Assembly: GCF_000003815.2 (NCBI RefSeq)
Contig: NW_023365786.1
Span: 82,608 to 113,684 of the forward strand
Length of the DNA stretch: 31,077 nucleotides
Source: Branchiostoma floridae
Taxonomy: Eukaryota; Chordata; Leptocardii; Amphioxiformes; Branchiostomatidae
Reading direction: 5' to 3'
A program made the translations under genes and the position numbers. This document shows, piece after piece, positions 1 through 7,843 of this stretch (positions are counted from its first letter, which is position 1; every line of letters starts with the position of its first letter). The notes beneath the pieces were generated by a model. The model ran no database searches, was not told the origin of the DNA, and saw nothing but the letters and a program-made list of their open reading frames with translations.

Positions 1-54
1 AGACATGGTGTCAGACGTGGGATCTAGATCTTTGGTCTCTTGTTCAAATGTGTT

Positions 55-350
55 GTGAGATTGCGTGGCGCAATCGGCAGCGCGTTGGGCATAGGCACAA
101 GAGGTCGGAGTTCGAATCCTGCCATGATCGCACTGACCTTATGTCCTTGGGAAGGCACTTTACACGACTTTCCTCACTTAAGTGTAAATGAACACCTAGT
201 TGACGCTAGTGGCAGTGACAGGCCTTTGTGGCAGTGGTAGCCCTTAGGGGCATGTTCGGGCATGACGCACCCGCCATGATACACGAGTCAGGGGTAGGAG
301 GAACCCCTTACATTCTTGGTTGGAAGTCCTCCTAGGAGACGGAAACTCCA
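55..350 (+). mobile_element. tRNA-derived SINE, copy 1
   Basis: A pol III type 2 promoter is visible. The A box TGGCGCAATCGG lies at 66-77 and the B box GAGTTCGAATCC at 108-119, spaced as in a tRNA. The flanks do not fold into an acceptor stem, so this is a tRNA-derived head and not a tRNA gene. After the head comes the block CCTTGGGAAGGCACTT (near 147), also present in the SINE at 7010, followed by a CCTCACTT block. The 3' limit is approximate. It lies upstream of, or in an intron of, the dioxygenase gene. Confidence 0.7.
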
Positions 351-471
351 AATTATAAACCTGCATCTGCTGGGGCCGTCTTACACGTGGCATACAGCTC
401 TGTCCATGTATGATCCTGTAGGAATAAGTGGGTCCTTGTTTGACTTTGCTTCATTCCTCCGCCCATCCCAG

Positions 472-3400
472 GTCTGAGCTGACCGACATGGTGTACACAG
501 CAGCGGACGAGCCTCTGGAGATGACCATAGACCTGCACACCGAGATGTCCTACCTGCCGCAGTGGCCGAAAAAGGTACCGGAAATTTTATGTTTGTACCG
601 CTTATGACTTTGCATTTCCCATACTTTGAATCTCATCAAGTAAAGTTTATTGTACAACATGAGATTAGAAGTATGACAAGTTCTATTACATTATAATTTC
701 AGGAGACGTGGGGGTCAAGACTTATGTACAGCCTTCAATCATTGGAGGAAATACATCCATCTTGGCGAAGGCGCGGTGAATTACAGCCGAAATTTGTCTA
801 CTTCTGTAATGGTGTGGGAACGAAATGTTCATTTTACGTTCTATTTCAGCTTCTATTAATTCATTTTGCGTCACAGTTGATGTTCTGCTGCATCAAACCA
901 CCTGGAGAACAATATGGCGGCGAGACGCCGGTCACGGACATGCGCAGTGTGTTGAGAGACATGGACCCTGTCTTACTCGATCGTCTGCGCAAGCGCGGGA
1001 TTCGCTACATTCGAAACATCGCCGACAGGTCACGTGACGTCTGGTGCTGGCAGCGGACGTTCCGGACAGAGGACAGGGAGGAGGTACGATTTATGCTCCA
1101 AGCAGATGTTAGAGGGAAAGTTACTATTGCGCTTGCCGACTATCCGATTAGAAGGGGTTGTGTGCCCGAAAACAGTGTTATTTGAATTCCCTTATAAAAT
1201 TCCTGCTTGAAATATGATGTACATGTATGTGCCACGATAACCACCTAAAAATGTAGCCACCATTGGTCTTTAGCACGATTTCTATATGTGTATGTGTGGC
1301 CGGTGGACTGCCGGAGACCGCGGCGCACCTCTCAAGATAAGGTTACGCAGTCTATTTGACGCCGGGTCCGGATGGATCTGCTTTCTGTTGCTTTTGGACC
1401 CTGGTCATCCATTGAACTGCTACTTCTAATTGGGGGGCCGTCCGTGCCCAACAATGGCCCGGTAGCCACAGTGTATCCCACGTACGGGACCACGTTGGGG
1501 TCCGAAAAGTGATATTGAGTCTTAAATTGGCTCTTTCTATTTCCTTCTGGTCTCTAATACAGTAGTATCAAAATCATATGAGTTGTACAGCCTGTACATT
1601 TTCTGCTTCCAGGTGGAGAAGTTCCTGACGGAGCGTGACTTCTCCTTCCAGTGGAACAGTGACGACTCGGTGACGTATTGGTACGTCATGCCCGCCACGC
1701 GTGATCACCCTGACACCGGCGAGACGCTGTGGTTCAACCAGGCCACGTCCCACCACTGCAGCTACTTCTACCAGCACCCCAACTTCGGCGGCGCCGAGCA
1801 GGCCAAGTTCCGCTACCCCTTCCACACATGCTACGGGGACGGCGAGGAGTTCAGGCAGGAAGAGGTAGAGGTCAAATTGGTACATTGTTTGGGTTGTTTC
1901 TGTGCGTGTGTGCCTGCCTGTTGTGTTTGTGTGTGTCTGCGAGGGTATATATTCAATTTTATGGAAGAGATAAAGTGTATCAAACATTTAGAATTGACTC
2001 ACCGAATGTCAGGCTTAGGTCACATTTACAAGTCGGGGGCCAGCCGGGATGTTTTAAGAAACAAAAATTAAAATGTATACTTAGAAATATACACATATCA
2101 TGTTAATGAATCTTAGTTTGACATTTTGTATATTTCGATGTCTTGTATACCAAAAGCTGCCCGGCCGGGCCCCGGTTTGGAAATGTGACCTAAGCCTCAG
2201 CAAGGTCCATCAACGTATCTATTCAACAAAGACGGGGGGCGGCATCGACTTCCAACCGATTACACTTTCCCACAGGTAGCGCACATGCAGTGAAGGCACG
2301 TGATACACCTGTTACCGAAGGAGCAGATTGGTCAGTCATCGTGAAGAAGACTTGAGTATATTTTCACCCAGATTAATCGAAGTCTTCCCGTCCATCCCCT
2401 AGGTAGCGCATGCAGCAGATGCAGTGGTGGCACGCGTCAGGTTCCAGGCGAAGAGGGCGATACTATCTTTCTCTTATCTGTTGAATCCAAATTATAATGT
2501 CTAGACTTTCCGCCCATCCCTTAGGTAACCTACATTCAGCAGATGCAGTGGAGGCACGCGGTGCACCTGTTACCGAAGTCACATGATCTTCAGGTCACGT
2601 GTCTAGACCAAATTGGTCAGTCACCTTGAGGAAGACTGTAGTATATATATTTTCACCCAGATCAATCGAAAACTTCCCGTCCATGCCTTAGGTAGCGCAC
2701 ATGCAGCACATGCAGCAGATGCAGTGGAGGCAGGCGTCAGGTTCCAGGCGAAGAGGGCGATACTATCTTTTCTCTGTTAAATCTGTTAAATCTAAATTCT
2801 AATGTCTATACTTCCCACCCATGCCTTAGGTAACGCACATGCAGCAGATACAGTGGAGGCACGCCGTGCACTGTGATACCAGAGATACATGTCTAGACTG
2901 AAGAAGAAGATTGTAGTATATGTTTTTTCACTCAGATTACACCTCTTTCCCGTCCCTTATGTGGCGCATATGCAGTGGAGGCAGGAGGTGCACCTGTTAC
3001 CGAAGTCACGTGATCTTCAGGTCACGTGTCTAGACCAAATTGGTAATTCATCTTGAAGAAGATTGTAGTATATTTTCACCCTGATCAAACGGAAAATTCT
3101 AACTTCCCGTCCATCACCTAGGAAACGCACATGCACACTAGTGGCAGATGCAGTAGAGGCATGCTGTGCACCTGTTATCAGATTGGTCAGTCATCTTGAA
3201 GAAGACTTAAAGATTATAAATGTTAACACTTCTTGTCCATCCCCTAGGTGTCGCACATGCAGCAGATTCAGTGGAGGTACGCCGTAGGGTTCCACTGGCA
3301 GGCCGGGGACGTGCTGGTAGTGGACAACATGGTGACCGGGCACGGGAGGATGGGATAGTAGTGGTAGCGGACATCTTTAATAGGGACGGCGGGCGGTATC

Positions 3401-3763
3401 GACTTCTGATCATCTTTGACAATCACTCTAACGTTACAATCCTGTCGAATTCCACAGGTGGCGAACATGGAGCAGGACCAATGAGGGCTGTAGCGGAAGT
3501 CACGTGTCCGGTACAAATTGGTCAGTCGTTTTGAAGAAGGCTGTAGTATGTTTTGTTTTGTTTTGTTTTCACTCAGATTGCATTTTCCGCCCATCCCCTA
3601 GGTAACGCACATGCAGCAGATTCAGTGGAGGCACGCAGTAGGGTTCCACTGGCAGGCCGGGGACGTGTTGGTTGTGGACAACATGGTGACGGGGCACGGG
3701 AGGATGGGATGTACGCCTGGGGTCAGCGGAAGGAAGGTGGTGGTCAGCTTAACCAGCAACTAG
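472..3763 (+). CDS. TauD/TfdA-like Fe(II)/2-oxoglutarate dioxygenase, 3' part (four exons)
   Basis: Exons are 472-574, 877-1083, 1613-1864 and 3602-3763 (stop TAG 3761-3763). All junctions are GT-AG and the three internal junctions are phase 0. The first visible exon starts with one base of a split codon, so the 5' end lies outside the window. Family hallmarks are all present. The iron-binding HxE is the H-T-E in LHTEMSYLPQWP (His at 536-538). Then come GGETPVTD in the second exon, WFNQATSHH in the third, and in the last exon the distal His of DNMVTGHGRMG with the SGRKVVV arginine expected to bind 2-oxoglutarate. The order HxE...GGETP...DN-H-GR...R matches TauD/TfdA proteins, especially the clavaminate-synthase-like branch. 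A soluble oxygenase is expected; the substrate cannot be told. The last intron is full of exon-start copies (see 2276-3601). Confidence 0.82.
575..876 (+). other. Intron 1 of the visible dioxygenase gene
   Basis: It runs from the GTACCG donor to the TTGCGTCACAG acceptor. An open frame continues upstream of the second exon from 724 but shows no family similarity, so I read it as intron. No repeat is recognised. Confidence 0.7.
1084..1612 (+). other. Intron 2 of the dioxygenase gene with an unexplained GC-rich block
   Basis: The donor is GTACGA and the acceptor CTGCTTCCAG. The stretch at about 1290-1510 is clearly more GC-rich than the intron around it, with blocks such as GACGCCGGGTCCGGATGG and GGACCCTGGTCATCCA that are partly complementary. 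It looks like an inserted repeat, but I see no defined ends and no coding frame. Confidence 0.4.
2012..2196. mobile_element. Short MITE with GGCTTAGGTCACATTT terminal repeats, copy 1
   Basis: The ends are inverted repeats: GGCTTAGGTCACATTT at the left, and AAATGTGACCTAAGCC at 2181-2196. The direct TCA at 2009-2011 and 2197-2199 could be a 3-bp target duplication. The inner sequence is AT-rich and non-coding. Nearly the whole element, reverse-complemented, is found again at 17401-17595. It lies in the last intron of the dioxygenase gene. A 3-bp duplication would suit a PIF/Harbinger-like mobiliser, but that is inference. Confidence 0.75.
2276..3601 (+). repeat. Tandem array of terminal-exon start copies in the last dioxygenase intron
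   Basis: About nine degenerate copies of the start of the terminal exon (GTAACGCACATGCAGCAG) precede the real one. They begin near 2276, 2403, 2525, 2692, 2830, 2961, 3122, 3248 and 3458; the real exon begins at 3602. Spacing is 122-210 bp. Each copy is preceded by a shared intron block (TTTTCACCCAGAT, then CTTCCCGTCCATCCC) and usually an AG; the copy at 2961 has AT instead. The copies at 2525, 2692, 2830 and 3248 stay open in phase 0 for 23 to 37 codons. Several also share a GTCACGTGTCTAGAC block. Confidence 0.88.
3248..3358 (+). pseudogene. Best-preserved duplicate of the dioxygenase terminal exon (early stop)
   Basis: It follows a CCCCTAG acceptor and keeps phase 0. It encodes nearly the same start as the true last exon: HMQQIQWRYAVGFHWQ, then DNMVTGHGRMG. 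TAG at 3356-3358 ends it just after the distal His motif, before the SGRKVVV arginine. If used as a terminal exon it would give a protein that keeps the metal ligands but lacks the conserved 2-oxoglutarate-binding Arg. Decayed duplicate is the default reading; use as an alternative exon is possible. Confidence 0.75.
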
Positions 3764-4045
3764 CCAGGACTTCAAGATCAGCTTAACCATCAACAAGCGA
3801 GGATTTCAAGATCATCTCAATCAGCAACTAGCCAGGACTTCAAATCATCCTAACCGGGCACTAGCCAGGACTTTAAGATCATCTTAACCAGTAACTAACC
3901 AGGACTTTAAGATCATCTTAAGCAGCAACTAGTCAGGACTTCAAGATCATCTTAACCAGCAACTAGCGAGGACTTTGAGATCATCTTAACCCATCAACTA
4001 GCCAGGATTTCAAGATCATCTTAATCAGCAACTAGGACGTCAAAA
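3744..4045 (+). repeat. 34-bp minisatellite spanning the dioxygenase stop codon
   Basis: About nine units of roughly 34 bp with consensus TTAACCAGCAACTAGCCAGG then ACTTCAAGATCATC. The first unit is itself coding: it contains the last codons (L-T-S-N) and the TAG stop of the dioxygenase. The array therefore arose by amplification of the end of the reading frame into what should be the 3' UTR. Confidence 0.9.
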
Positions 4046-4372
4046 TAGTCTCCACCAGGCCTAAGGTGTTATACGGATCGTAGAATTCGAGAAAAGGGGA
4101 ATAATTGGTAGCCTCCATAGTAGCCTCCATGGGCCTTTTGCTGGCCATCTGTTTTTATACTGGTTCGTTTGTGCCGCCGGTCCGTACACAAACAACCTAG
4201 TACAAAAAGAAATGGCCAGCAAAAGGTATGAGCCAAAAAGACGAAAAAGTGATTACATGCTACGGTTAACATTCTCATCCGAAAAATGACAGCCTATGAT
4301 GATCCATGATGGTCAACACCCCTGACAAGCTGTTCTCCCTATAGGCAGCGTAGCTAGTCTGGTTGAGACTTA
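4035..4372. mobile_element. Inverted-repeat element, family AGYCTCCACCAGRC, copy 1
   Basis: The left end AGTCTCCACCAGGCC and the right end CTAGTCTGGTTGAGACT are imperfect inverted repeats. Related ends and inner blocks (CGGATCGTAGAATT, TCTCCCTATA) occur at 27703-27900 and, in part, at 18841-18960. No transposase frame is seen. The target duplication cannot be fixed. Confidence 0.5.
4134..4226. repeat. Hairpin-forming inverted repeat inside the 4035 element
   Basis: The arm CCTTTTGCTGGCCATCTG (from 4134) pairs with the arm ending GGCCAGCAAAAGG at 4226. Arms are about 39 nt with a few mismatches and a spacer of about 14 nt. Confidence 0.8.
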
Positions 4373-4518
4373 CAAGGCCACTAGAGGCTAGCAGGACATC
4401 GAATTCTCACACACACACACAATTATTTTTGTAAAAAGGATGTCAGATTTGTTACGCGCCTTCGATTAGACGTGCAAGAAATTGTGTGCAATCCAGATGG
4501 ACAAACTTTTACTATATG

Positions 4519-5047
4519 CACCCTCACACTCAGGGTTGACATCGCGGCAAAGCCTAACGATATCACCCCTGACAATTCAGCCAGGGTATTTGGGTATTTG
4601 GGGCGCCCTGCTTATGAATATTAATGAGCTTGCCTGATTTGTCGCGGACCAATCAGCGACCGGATTGCAAGTTTCGAACAAACAGCGTACGGCGCGGCGT
4701 GTACAAAGATCTGTTTATCTTTGCGTGATGGTAATGTTTTTTTTTTTCCGTATGCTAGGTCGGTACATGTATACGGTGATACCGTGGTTACCCTATACCC
4801 ACAGAACCGACAAATGTTAAATTTGGTACCTGATAAAGACGTCTGGACGCTGAAAGAACGTTACGCCGGTACTGTTATCTTGCTCTTGAATATTAATGAG
4901 TCGCCTTATATGGCGCCTTTCCGAGCTTTCGACAACAAAAAGCCAGTTGGTTAGAAGCCACGCCCCAAATACCCAAATACCCTGGCTGAATTGTCAGGGG
5001 TGATATCGTTAGGCTTTGCCGCGATGTCAACCCTGAGTGTGAGGGTG
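4519..5047. mobile_element. 529-bp non-autonomous hAT-type transposon
   Basis: The 87-nt terminal inverted repeats look identical over 4519-4605 and the last 87 nt, beginning CACCCTCACACTCAGGG. The element is flanked by an exact 8-bp direct repeat ACTATATG (4511-4518 and 5048-5055). An 8-bp duplication with CA...TG ends is the signature of hAT transposons. There is no transposase; the open frame near 4721 shows no recognisable domain. The near-perfect ends and target duplication suggest a recent insertion. Confidence 0.9.
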
Positions 5048-5055
5048 ACTATATG

Positions 5056-5522
5056 AAATTATGAACGACTGTGCATTATAGACAGAGGGCCAGACGCAAT
5101 GTATGAAGCACAGACTTGAAATAGATATGAACTTAGTACACTCCCTCGAGCGTTATAACGGTGATCAGCTACTGGTAATAGAGCTAGCTGCCGAAATGTA
5201 CGTGAATTATTGACAGTGGAGCCAGGTGTAATGTATACGTACATAGCACAACTTTAAGCACACTGTCGGCAAACTTCTCGATCATTCTTGTGATAAGCAA
5301 ATGGCAAGATCTCTACCTACCGTTCAGGATAAGAATGAGACAGTCCAAGATATGGGAAATCAAGACATTGTGAGATATCTTATTCCCAAAAAAAACTGTA
5401 GTGAGAACGCAATTTTGTCTTGCTTCCCAAATATCTAAGTGTCTGGTTGACCAGATATTCTAGACATTTCACCGCATCCCCGTCATCAAGCATAGCGTAC
5501 ATTTTGTATCAGCCTTTGTATC
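5056..5522. other. Intergenic sequence between two transposons
   Basis: AT-rich sequence with no frame, repeat or RNA gene that I can support. Confidence 0.6.
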
Positions 5523-5597
5523 TACGAGGGGCGGTCAATAAGTAATGCCCCTGACCCATTTTCCATAGCAGGAGATTGATGAAACTTGGCACAGTTG

Positions 5598-5916
5598 TTA
5601 GTCTTCCTCTTCATAGGAACCACCCAGAGTTATGCATTTCTCCCATCGTTTGATGCAGCTCTGGACACCGTTTTTGTAGGACACCCCAGGTTGGTCCTCC
5701 ACAGATGCCTCATCAATGGCAGAAGAGGGACGACCAGGTCTGGGAGCTGTTTCCACAGACTTTCGGCCATGTTTGAATTCAGAATGCCAGCGTTTTACAA
5801 GGTCATATGATGGGGCATCATCACCATAAGTTTCTTTCATTTCATCAAAAGTCTTCTTTGGTGTGCGTCCTTTCAAATACAAAAACCGGATCAGTGCGCG
5901 ACACTCAACTGTTCCA
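5598..5916 (-). pseudogene. Mariner transposase remnant (N-terminal HTH joined to C-terminal end)
   Basis: Reading out of the gap on the minus strand gives the mariner DNA-binding region (FLYLKGRTPKKTFDEM, then GDDAPSYDLVKRWHSEFKHG and PRPGRP). It runs almost directly into a C-terminal segment (NGVQSCIKRWEKCITLGG, then EEED). The DDD/DDE catalytic core of roughly 200 residues is missing, so no active enzyme can be made. The start codon is expected within or upstream of the N gap. Confidence 0.88.
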
Positions 5917-6016
5917 NNNNNNNNNNNNNNNNNNNNNNNNNNNNNNNNNNNNNNNNNNNNNNNNNNNNNNNNNNNNNNNNNNNNNNNNNNNNNNNNNNNN
6001 NNNNNNNNNNNNNNNN
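5917..6016. other. Assembly gap (100 N)
   Basis: Exactly 100 N, the usual placeholder for a gap of unknown size. The true length of the mariner copy is therefore unknown. Confidence 0.99.
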
Positions 6017-6180
6017 CAGTTCAAACACCAGTAAATCAGAAACCATAATTAGTTCAGAGCTGTTTTTTTGCAACATAACCTATAAAGATATGAATCATTA
6101 CACAATACAAATACAAAATTTCATCTAGATCAGACGACTGGAAGTGGGTCAGGGACATTACTTATTGACCGCCCCTCGTA

Positions 6181-7005
6181 CGCTCAAAATGCCAAACCTG
6201 TGAGATTGCGAGATGTACCTTTAACTTGGATTTAATTCACAATTGAAGTGACATAGGGTTAGAAAATCGCTGTACGCTCAGTTCAAAGAATTACGAACGT
6301 ACGATATAAAATGTAAAGTTTCAATGTAACATCTTCCTTTGTTTTTTAAACAAGAAAATCCACATTACTGTATTTTTTGTGTCAAGGAAGTCATGATATG
6401 CCAGTTGAACCTTTCATGTAACTAGGCTTTAACCTTTTAGTTTAAGGGACTTCTTAAATATAAAGAATAACATGTGTTATTGTTATGGTTATATTGAAAT
6501 CTTTGGTTATTAGTTTCGTTATTCAAAATTGTAATACCATCAGTTTCATTGTTATATTTGAACTTCTGTTATGAATATTCTTATGTTTAAGATTCCAGAA
6601 TCTCAGTTATATTACTTTCGACTTTATTGACTTTATTCAGATCCACATTTAGCTTAACAATTTTGCCAGTTATTCTTCCTGTGGTCCAATTTCGAATTTC
6701 TGTTTGGTATTGTTATAGTTATATTGAAATCTTTGGTTATCATTTGCGTTGTTCTTGTATACAAGTCTGTAATTTGTATTATTATCATTATTCCTTTATT
6801 GAACTCTTTACATCATATATATATATAATTGTTCATACCTCAAATTCGTGAACTGCCAATGATGCCATATTAAATGCAATCTATGCAGGATTTTTACCCA
6901 TCTTTCTGCGTGTTCCTTGCTATGGTAAACGAAATAGTTATTTTAAGTTTATAATAACGTAACATGTATACTCTACTTTCAGTTTCAATTTTACACGTGG
7001 CGTTG
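6181..7005. repeat. AT-rich intergenic stretch with a direct repeat
   Basis: A roughly 45-bp block (GTTATATTGAAATCTTTGGT and flanks) at about 6478-6522 recurs at about 6707-6752. No coding potential is visible; the rest is AT-rich and unremarkable. Confidence 0.6.
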
Positions 7006-7009
7006 TGTG

Positions 7010-7315
7010 TTGTCTGTGGCGTAACTGGTAGAGTTAGGCTCTGAACCTAAAGGTCTCGAGTTCGATACCCGTGCCCCGACGTTGTGCCCTTGGGAAAGGC
7101 ACTTAACACGACCTTCCTCACTTCCAGGTATAGAAATGGGTACCTGACCTCAATACGACAGTAATTGCCCCAGGTTCGGCCATAGGACTGTAGGTTTTAA
7201 ACCACTCATACCGGGAAGGACCCCTGCCCTTTTCGATAAGTGTGGTGGGATCTTTAACGTGCTCGAATCGAAGGTGTGGATCTCCTCAAACACGGGACCT
7301 CCATTTAAAGAAGAA
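7010..7315 (+). mobile_element. tRNA-derived SINE, copy 2
   Basis: The A box TGGCGTAACTGG is at 7017-7028 and the B box GAGTTCGATACC at 7058-7069. The body has CCCTTGGGAAAGGCACTTAA and a CCTCACTTCC block like the SINE at 55. The A/AAG-rich stretch near 7305-7330 may be the tail. It lies about 530 bp upstream of the Rab39 start. Confidence 0.78.
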
Positions 7316-7843
7316 AATAAAGATGAAGAAAACTGAGGTCAAAAGTGAGCTTTCCGTTCCAGAGAGTTGGCTTTTCTCGGAGTTTGAGCTGGTTGACCGC
7401 CTGTTTTCTTTGAATGGTTATAAAGAAGACCCTTGTATGTTTCTGGTGCAAACGAATTTTTCAAGATCGAAATTTGCGTTACTACTTTTCTGAAGCATTG
7501 TTCAAGTGTTTTCCTATATGTTACTGCTGTGTCTGTCCTTCTGACGGTACAACCACGACATCTAGCAAAAGCATTCAGTACTGCAGTTCACCACGTCTCT
7601 GACCCGGAAGTCATAGTCCGTTGGTGACCCCTGTGTCCTCATTATTTTTTCATGTCGGTTGCGCGTTGAGATAATTTTTTTCCTGCCTATGTACGTCCGC
7701 TGAATCTATTAATAGTGGCGGGGAGGGAGTCTTTCGAGCTCGCGTCGCCAGTGGCGCGGCAGTCTGCTGGGAAGTCATCGGCGAACGGACGCGTTCCGCC
7801 CGCCGTCGAGCTCGGCACGTTCATCGGTCCGCTGCCGACCAGC
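7316..7843 (+). promoter_or_regulatory. 5' flank and probable 5' UTR/promoter of Rab39
   Basis: GC content rises sharply from about 7715 to the start codon, as in a CpG-rich promoter and first exon. The frame of the Rab gene stays open upstream to about 7715 but holds no in-frame ATG before 7844, which fixes the start there. No TATA box is evident. Confidence 0.45.

Larger units (their letters stand above)
5525..6178 (-). mobile_element. Internally deleted mariner-like element with assembly gap
   Basis: Terminal inverted repeats start CGAGGGGCGGTCAATAAGTA and match over about 34 nt with one mismatch. They are flanked by the TA dinucleotide (5523-5524 and 6179-6180), as expected for Tc1/mariner. 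The interior carries transposase remnants on the minus strand and a 100-N gap. Confidence 0.92.

Noticed and set aside
60-125. Possible tRNA genes here and at 7015-7075 and 16212-16280
   Set aside because: A and B boxes are present, but no acceptor or anticodon stem pairs and SINE bodies follow, so they are SINE heads.
724-876. N-terminal extension of the second dioxygenase exon (open frame from 724)
   Set aside because: Family similarity begins exactly after the AG at 875-876 and the previous exon joins there in phase 0; the upstream residues look like translated intron.
3220-3534. Open frames at 3220-3534 and 3553-3786 on the plus strand
   Set aside because: They are out-of-frame shadows of the terminal-exon copies.
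5807-6076. Open frames running through the N gap
   Set aside because: They depend on unknown bases.
7715-7843. 43-residue N-terminal extension of Rab39
   Set aside because: There is no in-frame ATG before 7844, and Rab39 proteins begin at the equivalent of that Met.
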